A program made the position numbers and the translations under genes. Shown here one piece after another: positions 7,740 to 14,265 of a stretch of 16,918 nucleotides of DNA. Numbering within the stretch: the first letter of the stretch is position 1; each line of letters starts with the position of its first letter. The stretch is from DASWIG01 sp965371445 (lineage in GTDB: Bacteria > Acidobacteriota > Thermoanaerobaculia > Multivoradales > J023). The stretch is from the NCBI GenBank assembly GCA_965371445.1, contig CBDUYN010000209.1, positions 1 through 16,918 of the forward strand. The letters run 5' to 3'. The notes beneath the pieces were generated by a model. It had not been told where the DNA came from and did no database searches. It saw only the letters and a list, made by a program, of their open reading frames with translations.

Positions 7740-7769
7740 TATAGTATCGACCCGATTCAAGTAAGGAGA
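7740..7769 (+). promoter_or_regulatory. -10 box and ribosome-binding site of ssb
   Basis: TATAGT (7740-7745) is a good -10 box; no clear -35 box lies 17 bp upstream. AAGGAGA (7763-7769) is the strongest Shine-Dalgarno sequence in the window, seven bases before the ATG at 7777. The predicted leader is about 25 bases. This contrasts with the near-leaderless starts predicted at 121 and 5496. Confidence 0.55.
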
Positions 7770-7776
7770 CACTACC

Positions 7777-8256
7777 ATGGTCAACAAAGTCTTCCTCCTG
7801 GGCAACCTGGGGCGCGACCCGGAAGTCCGCTCGACCGCCGCCGGAACCCCGGTGGCCAACTTCACCCTGGCGACGAACCGCAAGTGGACGAACCGGGAGA
7901 CCGGCGAGCGGCACGAGGAAACGGAATGGCACAAGATCGTCGTCTGGGGCCGCCAGGCAGAGGTCGCCGGCCAGTACTTGCGGCGCGGCAACAAGATCTT
8001 CCTCGAAGGCCGCCTCCAGACCCGCTCCTGGGAGGACCGCCAAAGCGGCGAGAAGCGCTTCACCACCGAGGTCGTCTGTGAGGACTTCCGGATGCTCGGT
8101 GGCCCCCGGGACGAGGGCGGCGGCGGCTCTTTCAGCGAGCCTCCCCATCCCGCCGAGACCGCCGGGACCGCCGAGACCGCCGGCGCCGCCGAGACCGCCG
8201 AGACCACCGGCAGCGCTACGCCGGCACCCGAAGAAGACGACGACATCCCGTTCTAG
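7777..8256 (+). CDS. ssb: Single-stranded DNA-binding protein
   Basis: This 159-residue protein has an OB-fold domain at residues 1-108 (MVNKVFLLGNLGRDPEVR, VANFTLATNRKW, TEWHKIVVWGRQAEVAGQYL, GNKIFLEGRLQTRSW). A low-complexity linker of imprecise Glu-Thr-Ala repeats follows. The acidic tip DDDIPF (154-159) recruits repair and replication proteins. It coats single-stranded DNA as a tetramer during replication, recombination and repair. A strong Shine-Dalgarno sequence (AAGGAGA) sets the ATG start. The linker DNA (about 8148-8211) is a run of related 9-12-base GAGACCGCC-type units, which is likely to vary in length between strains. A small membrane-protein gene follows after three bases. Confidence 0.97.
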   Translation: MVNKVFLLGNLGRDPEVRSTAAGTPVANFTLATNRKWTNRETGERHEETEWHKIVVWGRQAEVAGQYLRRGNKIFLEGRLQTRSWEDRQSGEKRFTTEVVCEDFRMLGGPRDEGGGGSFSEPPHPAETAGTAETAGAAETAETTGSATPAPEEDDDIPF

Positions 8257-8259
8257 GGC

Positions 8260-8640
8260 ATGAAAACCTGGCGAATCTTCTTTCTTCTCGCCGGCCTTTA
8301 CAACGTCGTAGGGGGCTCGGTGGGCGTCGTGTCGGTCGAGCGCCGGTTCGACCCGCCGCCGACCTACCCCTTCGCCCTCCAGCTCCTCCTGGCGATGGTC
8401 GTCGTCATGGGGATCGGCTACCTGATGGTGGCACGGGATCCCCCGGGCAACCGAGGCATCGTGTGGATCGGGTTGATGACCAAGCTGGCCGGCCTCGTGA
8501 TGAGCTTCCACGCCATCCGGAGCGGCCAGTTGCCGGCGTCGGGGTGGTGGCAACCGCTCGTCAACGACCTGCCCTGGGCCGTCGGCTTCGCGCTCTTCCT
8601 CGTCCGGACCCGGCCCAAGGTCCAAGGAGGGCAGCCGTGA
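8260..8640 (+). CDS. Small integral membrane protein of unknown function
   Basis: This 126-residue protein has four predicted membrane helices: about 5-24 (IFFLLAGLYNVVGGSVGVV), 37-57 (PFALQLLLAMVVVMGIGYLMV), 66-86 (GIVWIGLMTKLAGLVMSFHAI) and 100-116 (LVNDLPWAVGFALFLV). I do not recognise a named family with certainty, though the pattern recalls small bacterial inner-membrane proteins of unknown role. It begins three bases after the ssb stop and its TGA overlaps the next gene's GTG by four bases (GTGA), so the three genes are very likely one operon with translational coupling. No catalytic motif is visible. Confidence 0.75.
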   Translation: MKTWRIFFLLAGLYNVVGGSVGVVSVERRFDPPPTYPFALQLLLAMVVVMGIGYLMVARDPPGNRGIVWIGLMTKLAGLVMSFHAIRSGQLPASGWWQPLVNDLPWAVGFALFLVRTRPKVQGGQP

Positions 8641-9356
8641 GAAAGACGCTTGTCCTCCTCCTCACCGGGCTCCTTTTCGCCGCGCCGCTCGCCGCCGAGA
8701 CCGTCGAGGTGAGAGCGTTCAGCCTCAAAAAAGACGCCGAGGACGTGCTCCTCGTCGAGATCCGAGAGGCCGGGCTCCTGCTGGTCCGGGTCAACGTCAA
8801 GAGGCCCCTCGCCACGGCGCCGGTCCAGCTGACGCTGGTGGGACCCGACGGCGTCCAGGTCGAGAAGGAGGGCTCAGCACCTCTTCGCCTGCGCTACGCC
8901 CTCGAAGGAAGCGAACGCCTCGGGACATGGCGCGTCGTCGTCAAGAACCACGGCAAGATGGCGCTTCTTACCGGTAAGGTCCGGGTCGACTTCGAGCCGT
9001 CCCCTCCCCCACCGCCGGCTCCGCCCGCCGCCGCCCCCGCGGTGCCTTCGCGGGAGGTCACCGACGGCAAGGTCTTCTACCCCGAGGACGAGGCGAGAAT
9101 CCGCGCCGTGTGCCGCAACAAGAACCAAGACGTCTTCGTCCGCCTGGACATGACGAGCGGCAAGGGCGGCTACTACATGGGCTACAACCGGGTCTTCGAG
9201 CTTGAGGTGAGCTACCGGTCCGACGAGGTGATCGAGCTTCGGGGCGGTGGCGAACCGTTCCTGCTCGATACGGAGAAGAAAGTCCTCTACTTCGCGAGCG
9301 GCGAGGCCGGGGTCTTCTGCCGGGTGCGAATCTACCGCGGCGAACCCCTGGGTTGA
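8637..9356 (+). CDS. Secreted two-part protein with proline-rich linker, unknown function
   Basis: This 239-residue protein starts at GTG 8637, overlapping the previous stop. It has a signal peptide (MRKTLVLLLTGLLFAAPLAAE). A first beta-rich domain (about 20-121; EVRAFSLKKDAEDVLLVEI, VQLTLVGPDGVQV, LGTWRVVVKNHGKMALLTGKVRVDFE) resembles an extracellular sandwich domain. A proline/alanine linker (about 122-140) leads to a C-terminal domain (FYPEDEARIRAVCRNKNQDVF, GGYYMGYNRVFELEV, FCRVRIYRGE) with two cysteines. I do not recognise a family. It probably acts in the periplasm or outside the cell. Its last 25 bases overlap the end of the convergent kinase gene, which is unusual and means transcription of one crosses the other. 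Confidence 0.75.
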   Translation: MRKTLVLLLTGLLFAAPLAAETVEVRAFSLKKDAEDVLLVEIREAGLLLVRVNVKRPLATAPVQLTLVGPDGVQVEKEGSAPLRLRYALEGSERLGTWRVVVKNHGKMALLTGKVRVDFEPSPPPPPAPPAAAPAVPSREVTDGKVFYPEDEARIRAVCRNKNQDVFVRLDMTSGKGGYYMGYNRVFELEVSYRSDEVIELRGGGEPFLLDTEKKVLYFASGEAGVFCRVRIYRGEPLG

Positions 9357-10252
9357 AACCCAGAGGCAGGCAGAGCCCACCCCTGAAGCGGATCCTCGAT
9401 TCCGCGGAAGGGCTTCAGAAGCTCCGCGAGCTCACGAGCGGTCCCGACTCTTTGATCGGGGTCCTTTTCGAGAGCCCGGAGCACCACCTCGCGCAGCTCC
9501 CCGGGAATCCGGTCGTAGGGATCCGTCTCGGAGAAATCCCGTGGCGGACGAATCACGTGGCCGCGGAAAAGATCGGCGAAGGTGTGGCCACGCACCGGGT
9601 GGTGTCCCGTCAGCAGCTCGTAGAGGACGACGCCGAAGGAGTAGAGGTCGCTGCGCAGGTCGGGGGACTCCTCGCGAAAATACTCCGGCGAGGAGTAACG
9701 CGCCTTGCCGACGAACCGGCCCACCGCCGTCAAGTCCTCGCGGCCGCCCAGGCGTTTGGTGATTCCCAGGTCGATCAGCTTGACGAAGGGCTCGTCGCCT
9801 TCCATCCTGGCCATCATCAGGTTGTCCGGCGCCACGTCGCGGTGGACGTAGCCCTTGCCGTGGACGTAGGAGAGCGCCGCGAGGGTCTGGAGCGCGACCT
9901 CGACGGTCACGGCCAGCTCCGGTGGACCGTCGCGCTCCAGGATCTTCTCCAGCGTCTCCCCGTCGACGTGCTCCTTGACGAGGCACGCCAGGCTGCCCTC
10001 GATCACGAACTCGTAGAACCGGGCGATGTGCGGGTGCTCCATGCGCATGGCAACCCGCGCCTCGCGGCGGAAGCGTAGCTGGAGGTTGTCGTCGTCGACG
10101 TGGTGGGCACGCACCAGCTTGATGACGCGAAGCTCGCCGCTTTCCCGATCGCGGGCCTTCATGATCGCCCGCATCGGCCTCTCGCTCAACGTCTCCAGGA
10201 TCTCGTACCTGCTGAGGACCTTCTGTGGAAGCTTCAGGCTATTCCTCTGCAT
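9332..10252 (-). CDS. Serine/threonine protein kinase (Hanks type), cytoplasmic
   Basis: This 306-residue protein is a single kinase domain. Landmarks are: likely ATP-anchoring Lys45 (RVIKL), helix-C Glu64, the catalytic loop HRDVAPDN (His137, Asp139, Asn144), the metal-binding DLG at 161-163 in place of DFG, SPE (188-190) for APE, DLYSFG (202-207) and Arg268 in DPDQR. The glycine-rich loop is degenerate (ETLSERPMRAIMK), with no GxGxxG. Apart from that loop the catalytic residues are present, so activity is plausible. There is no membrane helix or PASTA domain, unlike PknB. The ATG has a GA-rich segment (GAGGGAC) just upstream. It lies 102 bases after adenosine deaminase on the same strand. 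No substrate is indicated. Confidence 0.9.
   Translation of the reverse strand: MQRNSLKLPQKVLSRYEILETLSERPMRAIMKARDRESGELRVIKLVRAHHVDDDNLQLRFRREARVAMRMEHPHIARFYEFVIEGSLACLVKEHVDGETLEKILERDGPPELAVTVEVALQTLAALSYVHGKGYVHRDVAPDNLMMARMEGDEPFVKLIDLGITKRLGGREDLTAVGRFVGKARYSSPEYFREESPDLRSDLYSFGVVLYELLTGHHPVRGHTFADLFRGHVIRPPRDFSETDPYDRIPGELREVVLRALEKDPDQRVGTARELAELLKPFRGIEDPLQGWALPASGFQPRGSPR
9348..9363. terminator. Hairpin in the convergent overlap of the secreted-protein and kinase genes
   Basis: CTGGGTTGAAACCCAG forms a six-base stem closing a TGAA loop. It lies across the stop codon of the plus-strand gene and inside the last codons of the minus-strand kinase. It has no T-tract. The minus-strand reading CTGGGTTTCAACCCAG shares its core with the hairpin at 16692-16709, so it may also be a dispersed repeat. 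Confidence 0.45.
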
Positions 10253-10354
10253 GTCCCTCGTCCTCGTGGCTCCCTCCCCTCTCGGCTGTTGCTCTTGGTA
10301 CGCCGCGATCCCACGGTGAGGCTCGCCGCGCGCGAAAATAGAGACCCTCCGGCT

Positions 10355-11587
10355 TCAAAGGGGATCGGCCTCACCGATCCCACGTTCCGCGGTCACCTGG
10401 TCGTAGTAGTCGATCATCTGCCGCACGTAGACGCGCTTTTCGCGGTAGCTCCCAGGGAAAAAGCTCCGCTTGAAGCCGTGGATGACGACGTTTCGAAGCT
10501 CGGCGGGCGTCAGGGCGAACGCATCGCAGGCCTGGGCGATCTCCTGCGTCACCGAGGTGCGCGAAACCAGCCGGTTGTCGGTGCAAAGCGCCACCGACAG
10601 CCGGTCGCGCATCATCCGGCCAAAGGGATGGTCCTCGACCCGCCGCAGCTCCGGCATCGTCTGCAAGTTCGACGTGATGCAGACCTCGAGCGTCGTACGC
10701 GTGTCGGCGATGTACTCCACCAGGTGGTGGACGTAGCGCTCCGGGTCGTCGGCCTTGACCTCCTCGGCCGAATAGAGATGGGTCCCATGGCCGATGCGGT
10801 CGGCGTTGAGCCGCGCCAGGGCCTGGAAGATCGACTCCGGCCCGTAGGCCTCCCCGGCGTGGACGGTCTTGCGCAGGAAGTGCCGCTGGGCGAAGTCGAA
10901 GGCTTCGACGTGGTCCGAAGCCGGCTGCCCGGCCTCGGACCCCGCCAGGTCAAAGCCCACCACCGGAATGCCCAGGCGGTCGCGGGCCTCCACCACCGCC
11001 CGTGCCAGCGACAAGGAGGCGACGCCGTAGACCTCCTTCATCGGCCACTGGTCCAGCGCCGCCAGCAGGTTCTTGAAGTACGGCGCAAAACCGGAACGAA
11101 ACAGCCGCATCGCGCTCGCGATCAAACCGTAGCGGAAGGGAGGCTCACCGCGCTCAGCGACCGCCTCCGAAGCCTCGTGCTCGCGCCGGGCGCGATCGAG
11201 GCCCCGGTCGACCGCCGCGAGCACCTGGCCGATGTCCTGGTCCTGGCCCACGTGCAGCTGCGGGGCGAAGCGCACCTCGATGTAGCGCACGCCCTCGGCC
11301 AGGCAGTCCTCGGCGAGCTCGTAGGCCGTGCGCTCCAGCGCCTCCGGGTCGCTCAGCACGGCGCACGTATAGGCAAAACCGTGCAGGTAGTCGGGCAGGT
11401 CCCGGTACTGCTCCTTGAAGACCAGCTCCAAGAGGCCCTCGGGCGTCTCCGACGGAAGCTTGACCCGGCGCTCCCGGGCCAGCTCGATCAGGGTAGGAAG
11501 GCGCATCGAGCCGTCCAGGTGCAGATGCAGGTCGCTTTTCGGCAAGGCCTCGATGTAGTCGCGGGGAAAAGTCGTGGTCTTGGTCAT
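10355..11587 (-). CDS. add: Adenosine deaminase family protein
   Basis: This 410-residue metal-dependent amidohydrolase probably deaminates adenosine/deoxyadenosine to inosine in purine salvage. Zinc ligands are visible: His21 and His23 in SDLHLHLDGS, His243 in the VHAGE motif (with catalytic Glu246), the RIGHGT motif (His267) and Asp337 in CTDNRLVS. The family more often has TDD here; TDNR also occurs in some bacterial deaminases, notably actinobacterial ones as I recall. The ATG at 11587 is preceded by GGAGG (11597-11593), which decides the start over an upstream possibility at 11653. The gene is divergent from the E1 gene. Adenine deaminase or another purine-derivative substrate cannot be excluded. 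Confidence 0.87.
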   Translation of the reverse strand: MTKTTTFPRDYIEALPKSDLHLHLDGSMRLPTLIELARERRVKLPSETPEGLLELVFKEQYRDLPDYLHGFAYTCAVLSDPEALERTAYELAEDCLAEGVRYIEVRFAPQLHVGQDQDIGQVLAAVDRGLDRARREHEASEAVAERGEPPFRYGLIASAMRLFRSGFAPYFKNLLAALDQWPMKEVYGVASLSLARAVVEARDRLGIPVVGFDLAGSEAGQPASDHVEAFDFAQRHFLRKTVHAGEAYGPESIFQALARLNADRIGHGTHLYSAEEVKADDPERYVHHLVEYIADTRTTLEVCITSNLQTMPELRRVEDHPFGRMMRDRLSVALCTDNRLVSRTSVTQEIAQACDAFALTPAELRNVVIHGFKRSFFPGSYREKRVYVRQMIDYYDQVTAERGIGEADPL

Positions 11588-11818
11588 CGCGTCCTCCGGT
11601 TGGCGTAGAAGGATACCCGAATCGCCGCCAGACGTGCTATGATCCGGCTCCACCAGCGGGGAGACCCTCGACTCTCTCCCGGGGATCGAGAGGGGAGGGA
11701 GGTGTGAAGCTTCGTTCCCCGCCCGCTCCCGTCACGCGCCGCCCACCGGCCTACTCCAGGCGAGGGGGACGCCCCGCCCCGCGGCGCCGTGAGAGTCCAT
11801 CGACGACGAAGGAACGAC
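11588..11818. promoter_or_regulatory. Divergent regulatory region between add and the E1 gene
   Basis: A plus-strand -10-like box TATGAT lies at 11638-11643, without a clear -35 box. If used, it gives the E1 mRNA a leader of about 170 bases. That leader holds a pyrimidine-then-purine stretch (about 11670-11705) able to fold back on itself (CTCTC...GAGAG). On the minus strand TATCCT (11614-11609) precedes the add Shine-Dalgarno sequence. These sites are weak candidates. No known riboswitch is recognised. Confidence 0.3.
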
Positions 11819-14209
11819 GTGGCCAGCGCATTCGACAGGGAAGAGGTACTTCGCGACTTCAAGATCGCCAGCCAGAGCCGCCAGGCCAGCCTCATCGGCC
11901 GCCGGGAGGTGCTGACGGGCAAGGCCAAGTTCGGCATCTTCGGCGACGGCAAGGAGGTCCCGCAGCTGGCCATGGCCAAGGCTTTCCGGCCCGGCGACTT
12001 CCGCGCTGGCTACTACCGCGACCAGACCTTCATGCTGGCCGCCGGTATGGTGACGATCCCGGAGCTTTTCGCCCAGCTCTACGCCGACCCGGAGCCCGAG
12101 CACGACCCGGCGTCCTCGGGCCGGCAGATGAACGCCCACTTCGCCACCCCCACCCTCGACGGCGAAGGCCGCTGGCTGGAGCTTACGAAGCAGAGGAGCT
12201 CCTCGGCCGACATCTCCCCCACGGGCGGACAGATGCCGCGGCTCGTGGGCCTCGCCTACGCCTCGCAGCTCTACCGCGAGCTCCCGGGCCTCGCACACAA
12301 GACGTCGTTCTCGGACCGGGGCAACGAAATCGCCTTCGGCACCATCGGCAACGCCTCCTGCGCCGAAGGCATGTTCTGGGAAGCGGTCAACGCCGCCGGG
12401 GTCCTGCGGGCGCCGCTGCTGATCTCGATCTGGGACGACGGCTACGGCATCTCGGTGCCCAACGTCCACCAGATCACCAAGGAGGACCTCTCGGCGCTGC
12501 TCACGGGCTTCGAGCACACGCCCGGCCAAGACGACGGCTTCGAGCTCCACCGGCTCAAGGGCTGGGACTACCCGGCGCTCGTCGAGGCCTACCGGACGGT
12601 GACCGAGAAGATGCGCCGCGACCACGTGCCGGCGATTTTTCACGTCGACGAGCTGACCCAGCCCCAGGGTCACTCCACCTCGGGCAGCCACGAGCGCTAC
12701 AAGTCCGAGGAGCAGCTCGCCTGGGAGCGCGAGAACGACTGCCTGAAACGGATGCGGGAGTGGATCGAGTCGGAAGGCTTCGCTTCGGCCGACGAGCTCG
12801 AAGCCCTGGAAAAAGAGACCGCGTCCGAGGTGCGCGAGATCCAACGCCAGGCTTGGGACGCTTTCCTGGATCCCATTCGTGCCGAGCGCGCCGAAGCCCT
12901 GGCCCACTTCCGCGAGATCGCCGCGGTCTCGAGTCACGGCGAGGAGGTCGAAAAGCTTGCCCAGGACCTTGAACGCGTCCAAATCCCTGCGCGCCGCCAG
13001 ATCGCCCGCGCCGTTCACCGGCTGCTCGTCACTGTCCGCGACGAGGCGACGCCGGCCCGGCGGGTGCTCGTCGACTGGCAGGTTGCCGAGCAGGAGAAAA
13101 GCCGCCGGCGTTACAGCTCCCACCTCTACAGCGAGTCGGACCTCTCGGCCCTTGCCGTCCCGGAGGTGCCGGCGGCCTACAGCGACGACTCACCGAGCCT
13201 GAACGGCTTCGAGATCGTCAACCGCTGCTTCGACGCCGCCTTTGAGCGCCTCGCCGAGGCCATCGCCTTCGGCGAGGACCTCGGGGCCTTGGGCGACGTC
13301 AACCAGGGCTTTGCCGGGCTGCAGCAAAAGTACGGCAGCTTGCGGATCTCCGACACCGGGATCCGCGAGGCGACGATCGTCGGCCAGGCCATCGGCCTCG
13401 CCATGCGGGGCCTACGGCCGATCGCCGAGATCCAGTACCTCGACTACGTCCTCTACGCCCTCCAGACCCTCGCCGACGACCTGGCCACGGTGCGCTACCG
13501 CACCCGCGGCCGGCAAAAGGCGCCGGTGCTCGTGCGCACCCGCGGACACCGCCTGGAGGGCATCTGGCACTCCGGCTCGCCGATGGCCGGAATCCTCAAC
13601 CTCGTCCGTGGCATCTACGTCTGCGTCCCACGCGACATGACCCAGGCCGCGGGCTTTTACAACACGATGCTCGCCTCCGACGACAGCGCGATCATCGTAG
13701 AGGTTTTAAACGGCTACCGCCTCAAGGAAGTGCTGCCCGATAACATCGGGGAAATGACCGTCCCGCTGGGCGTCCCGGAGGTCCTCCGGTCCGGCGCGGA
13801 CGTGACGCTCGTGACCTACGGCGCTTGCTGCAAGATCGCGCTCGAGGCCGCCGAAGAGCTCCGGGAGGTCGGCATCGACGTCGAGGTCGTCGACGTCCAA
13901 ACCCTCCTGCCCTTCGACCGCCACGGCGCCATCACCGACTCGCTGCGGCGGACGAACCGCGTCGTTTTTCTCGACGAGGACGTCCCCGGCGGCACGACGG
14001 CCTACATGATGCAAAAAGTCCTCGAGGAGGGAGGAGGCTACGCCTGGCTCGATTCCGAGCCGCGCACGCTGTCCTCCCGCGAGCACCGTCCGGCTTACGG
14101 CTCGGACGGCGACTACTACTCGAAACCGAATACCGAGGACGTCTTCCGTACGGTCTACGAGCTCATGCACGAGGCGAAGCCGACGCGTTTCCCCATCTTC
14201 TACCGCTGA
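11819..14209 (+). CDS. 2-oxoacid (branched-chain/pyruvate) dehydrogenase E1, fused alpha and beta subunits
   Basis: This 796-residue thiamine-diphosphate enzyme carries out the decarboxylating step of a 2-oxoacid dehydrogenase complex. The alpha part (about 1-330) holds GRQMNAHF, the cofactor/metal motif region GNASCAEGMFWEAVNAAG with DDGYGIS, and the phosphorylation-loop-like GHSTSGSHERY. A helical, charged linker (about 330-460) leads to the beta part (about 462-796; GEDLGALGDVNQGF, EIQYLDYVLYALQTL, VEVVDVQTLLPFD, FLDEDVPGGTTAYM). Fused E1 proteins of about 800 residues occur in Bacteroidota and some other phyla and are commonly annotated as 2-oxoisovalerate dehydrogenase. The substrate is not certain. 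GTG 11819 has AAGGA (11809-11813) five bases upstream; GTG 11789 lacks one. No E2 or E3 gene is present in the window. RNase E/G follows after 56 bases. Confidence 0.9.
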   Translation: MASAFDREEVLRDFKIASQSRQASLIGRREVLTGKAKFGIFGDGKEVPQLAMAKAFRPGDFRAGYYRDQTFMLAAGMVTIPELFAQLYADPEPEHDPASSGRQMNAHFATPTLDGEGRWLELTKQRSSSADISPTGGQMPRLVGLAYASQLYRELPGLAHKTSFSDRGNEIAFGTIGNASCAEGMFWEAVNAAGVLRAPLLISIWDDGYGISVPNVHQITKEDLSALLTGFEHTPGQDDGFELHRLKGWDYPALVEAYRTVTEKMRRDHVPAIFHVDELTQPQGHSTSGSHERYKSEEQLAWERENDCLKRMREWIESEGFASADELEALEKETASEVREIQRQAWDAFLDPIRAERAEALAHFREIAAVSSHGEEVEKLAQDLERVQIPARRQIARAVHRLLVTVRDEATPARRVLVDWQVAEQEKSRRRYSSHLYSESDLSALAVPEVPAAYSDDSPSLNGFEIVNRCFDAAFERLAEAIAFGEDLGALGDVNQGFAGLQQKYGSLRISDTGIREATIVGQAIGLAMRGLRPIAEIQYLDYVLYALQTLADDLATVRYRTRGRQKAPVLVRTRGHRLEGIWHSGSPMAGILNLVRGIYVCVPRDMTQAAGFYNTMLASDDSAIIVEVLNGYRLKEVLPDNIGEMTVPLGVPEVLRSGADVTLVTYGACCKIALEAAEELREVGIDVEVVDVQTLLPFDRHGAITDSLRRTNRVVFLDEDVPGGTTAYMMQKVLEEGGGYAWLDSEPRTLSSREHRPAYGSDGDYYSKPNTEDVFRTVYELMHEAKPTRFPIFYR

Positions 14210-14265
14210 TCTGCCGGGCACCGCCCTTTGCCGCGCGCCCCGGCTTCTATCTACGGAGTCTCCGT

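Noticed and set aside
11732..13123. A 463-codon open frame on the minus strand
   Set aside because: It is a high-GC shadow of the E1 alpha gene, with no recognisable family.
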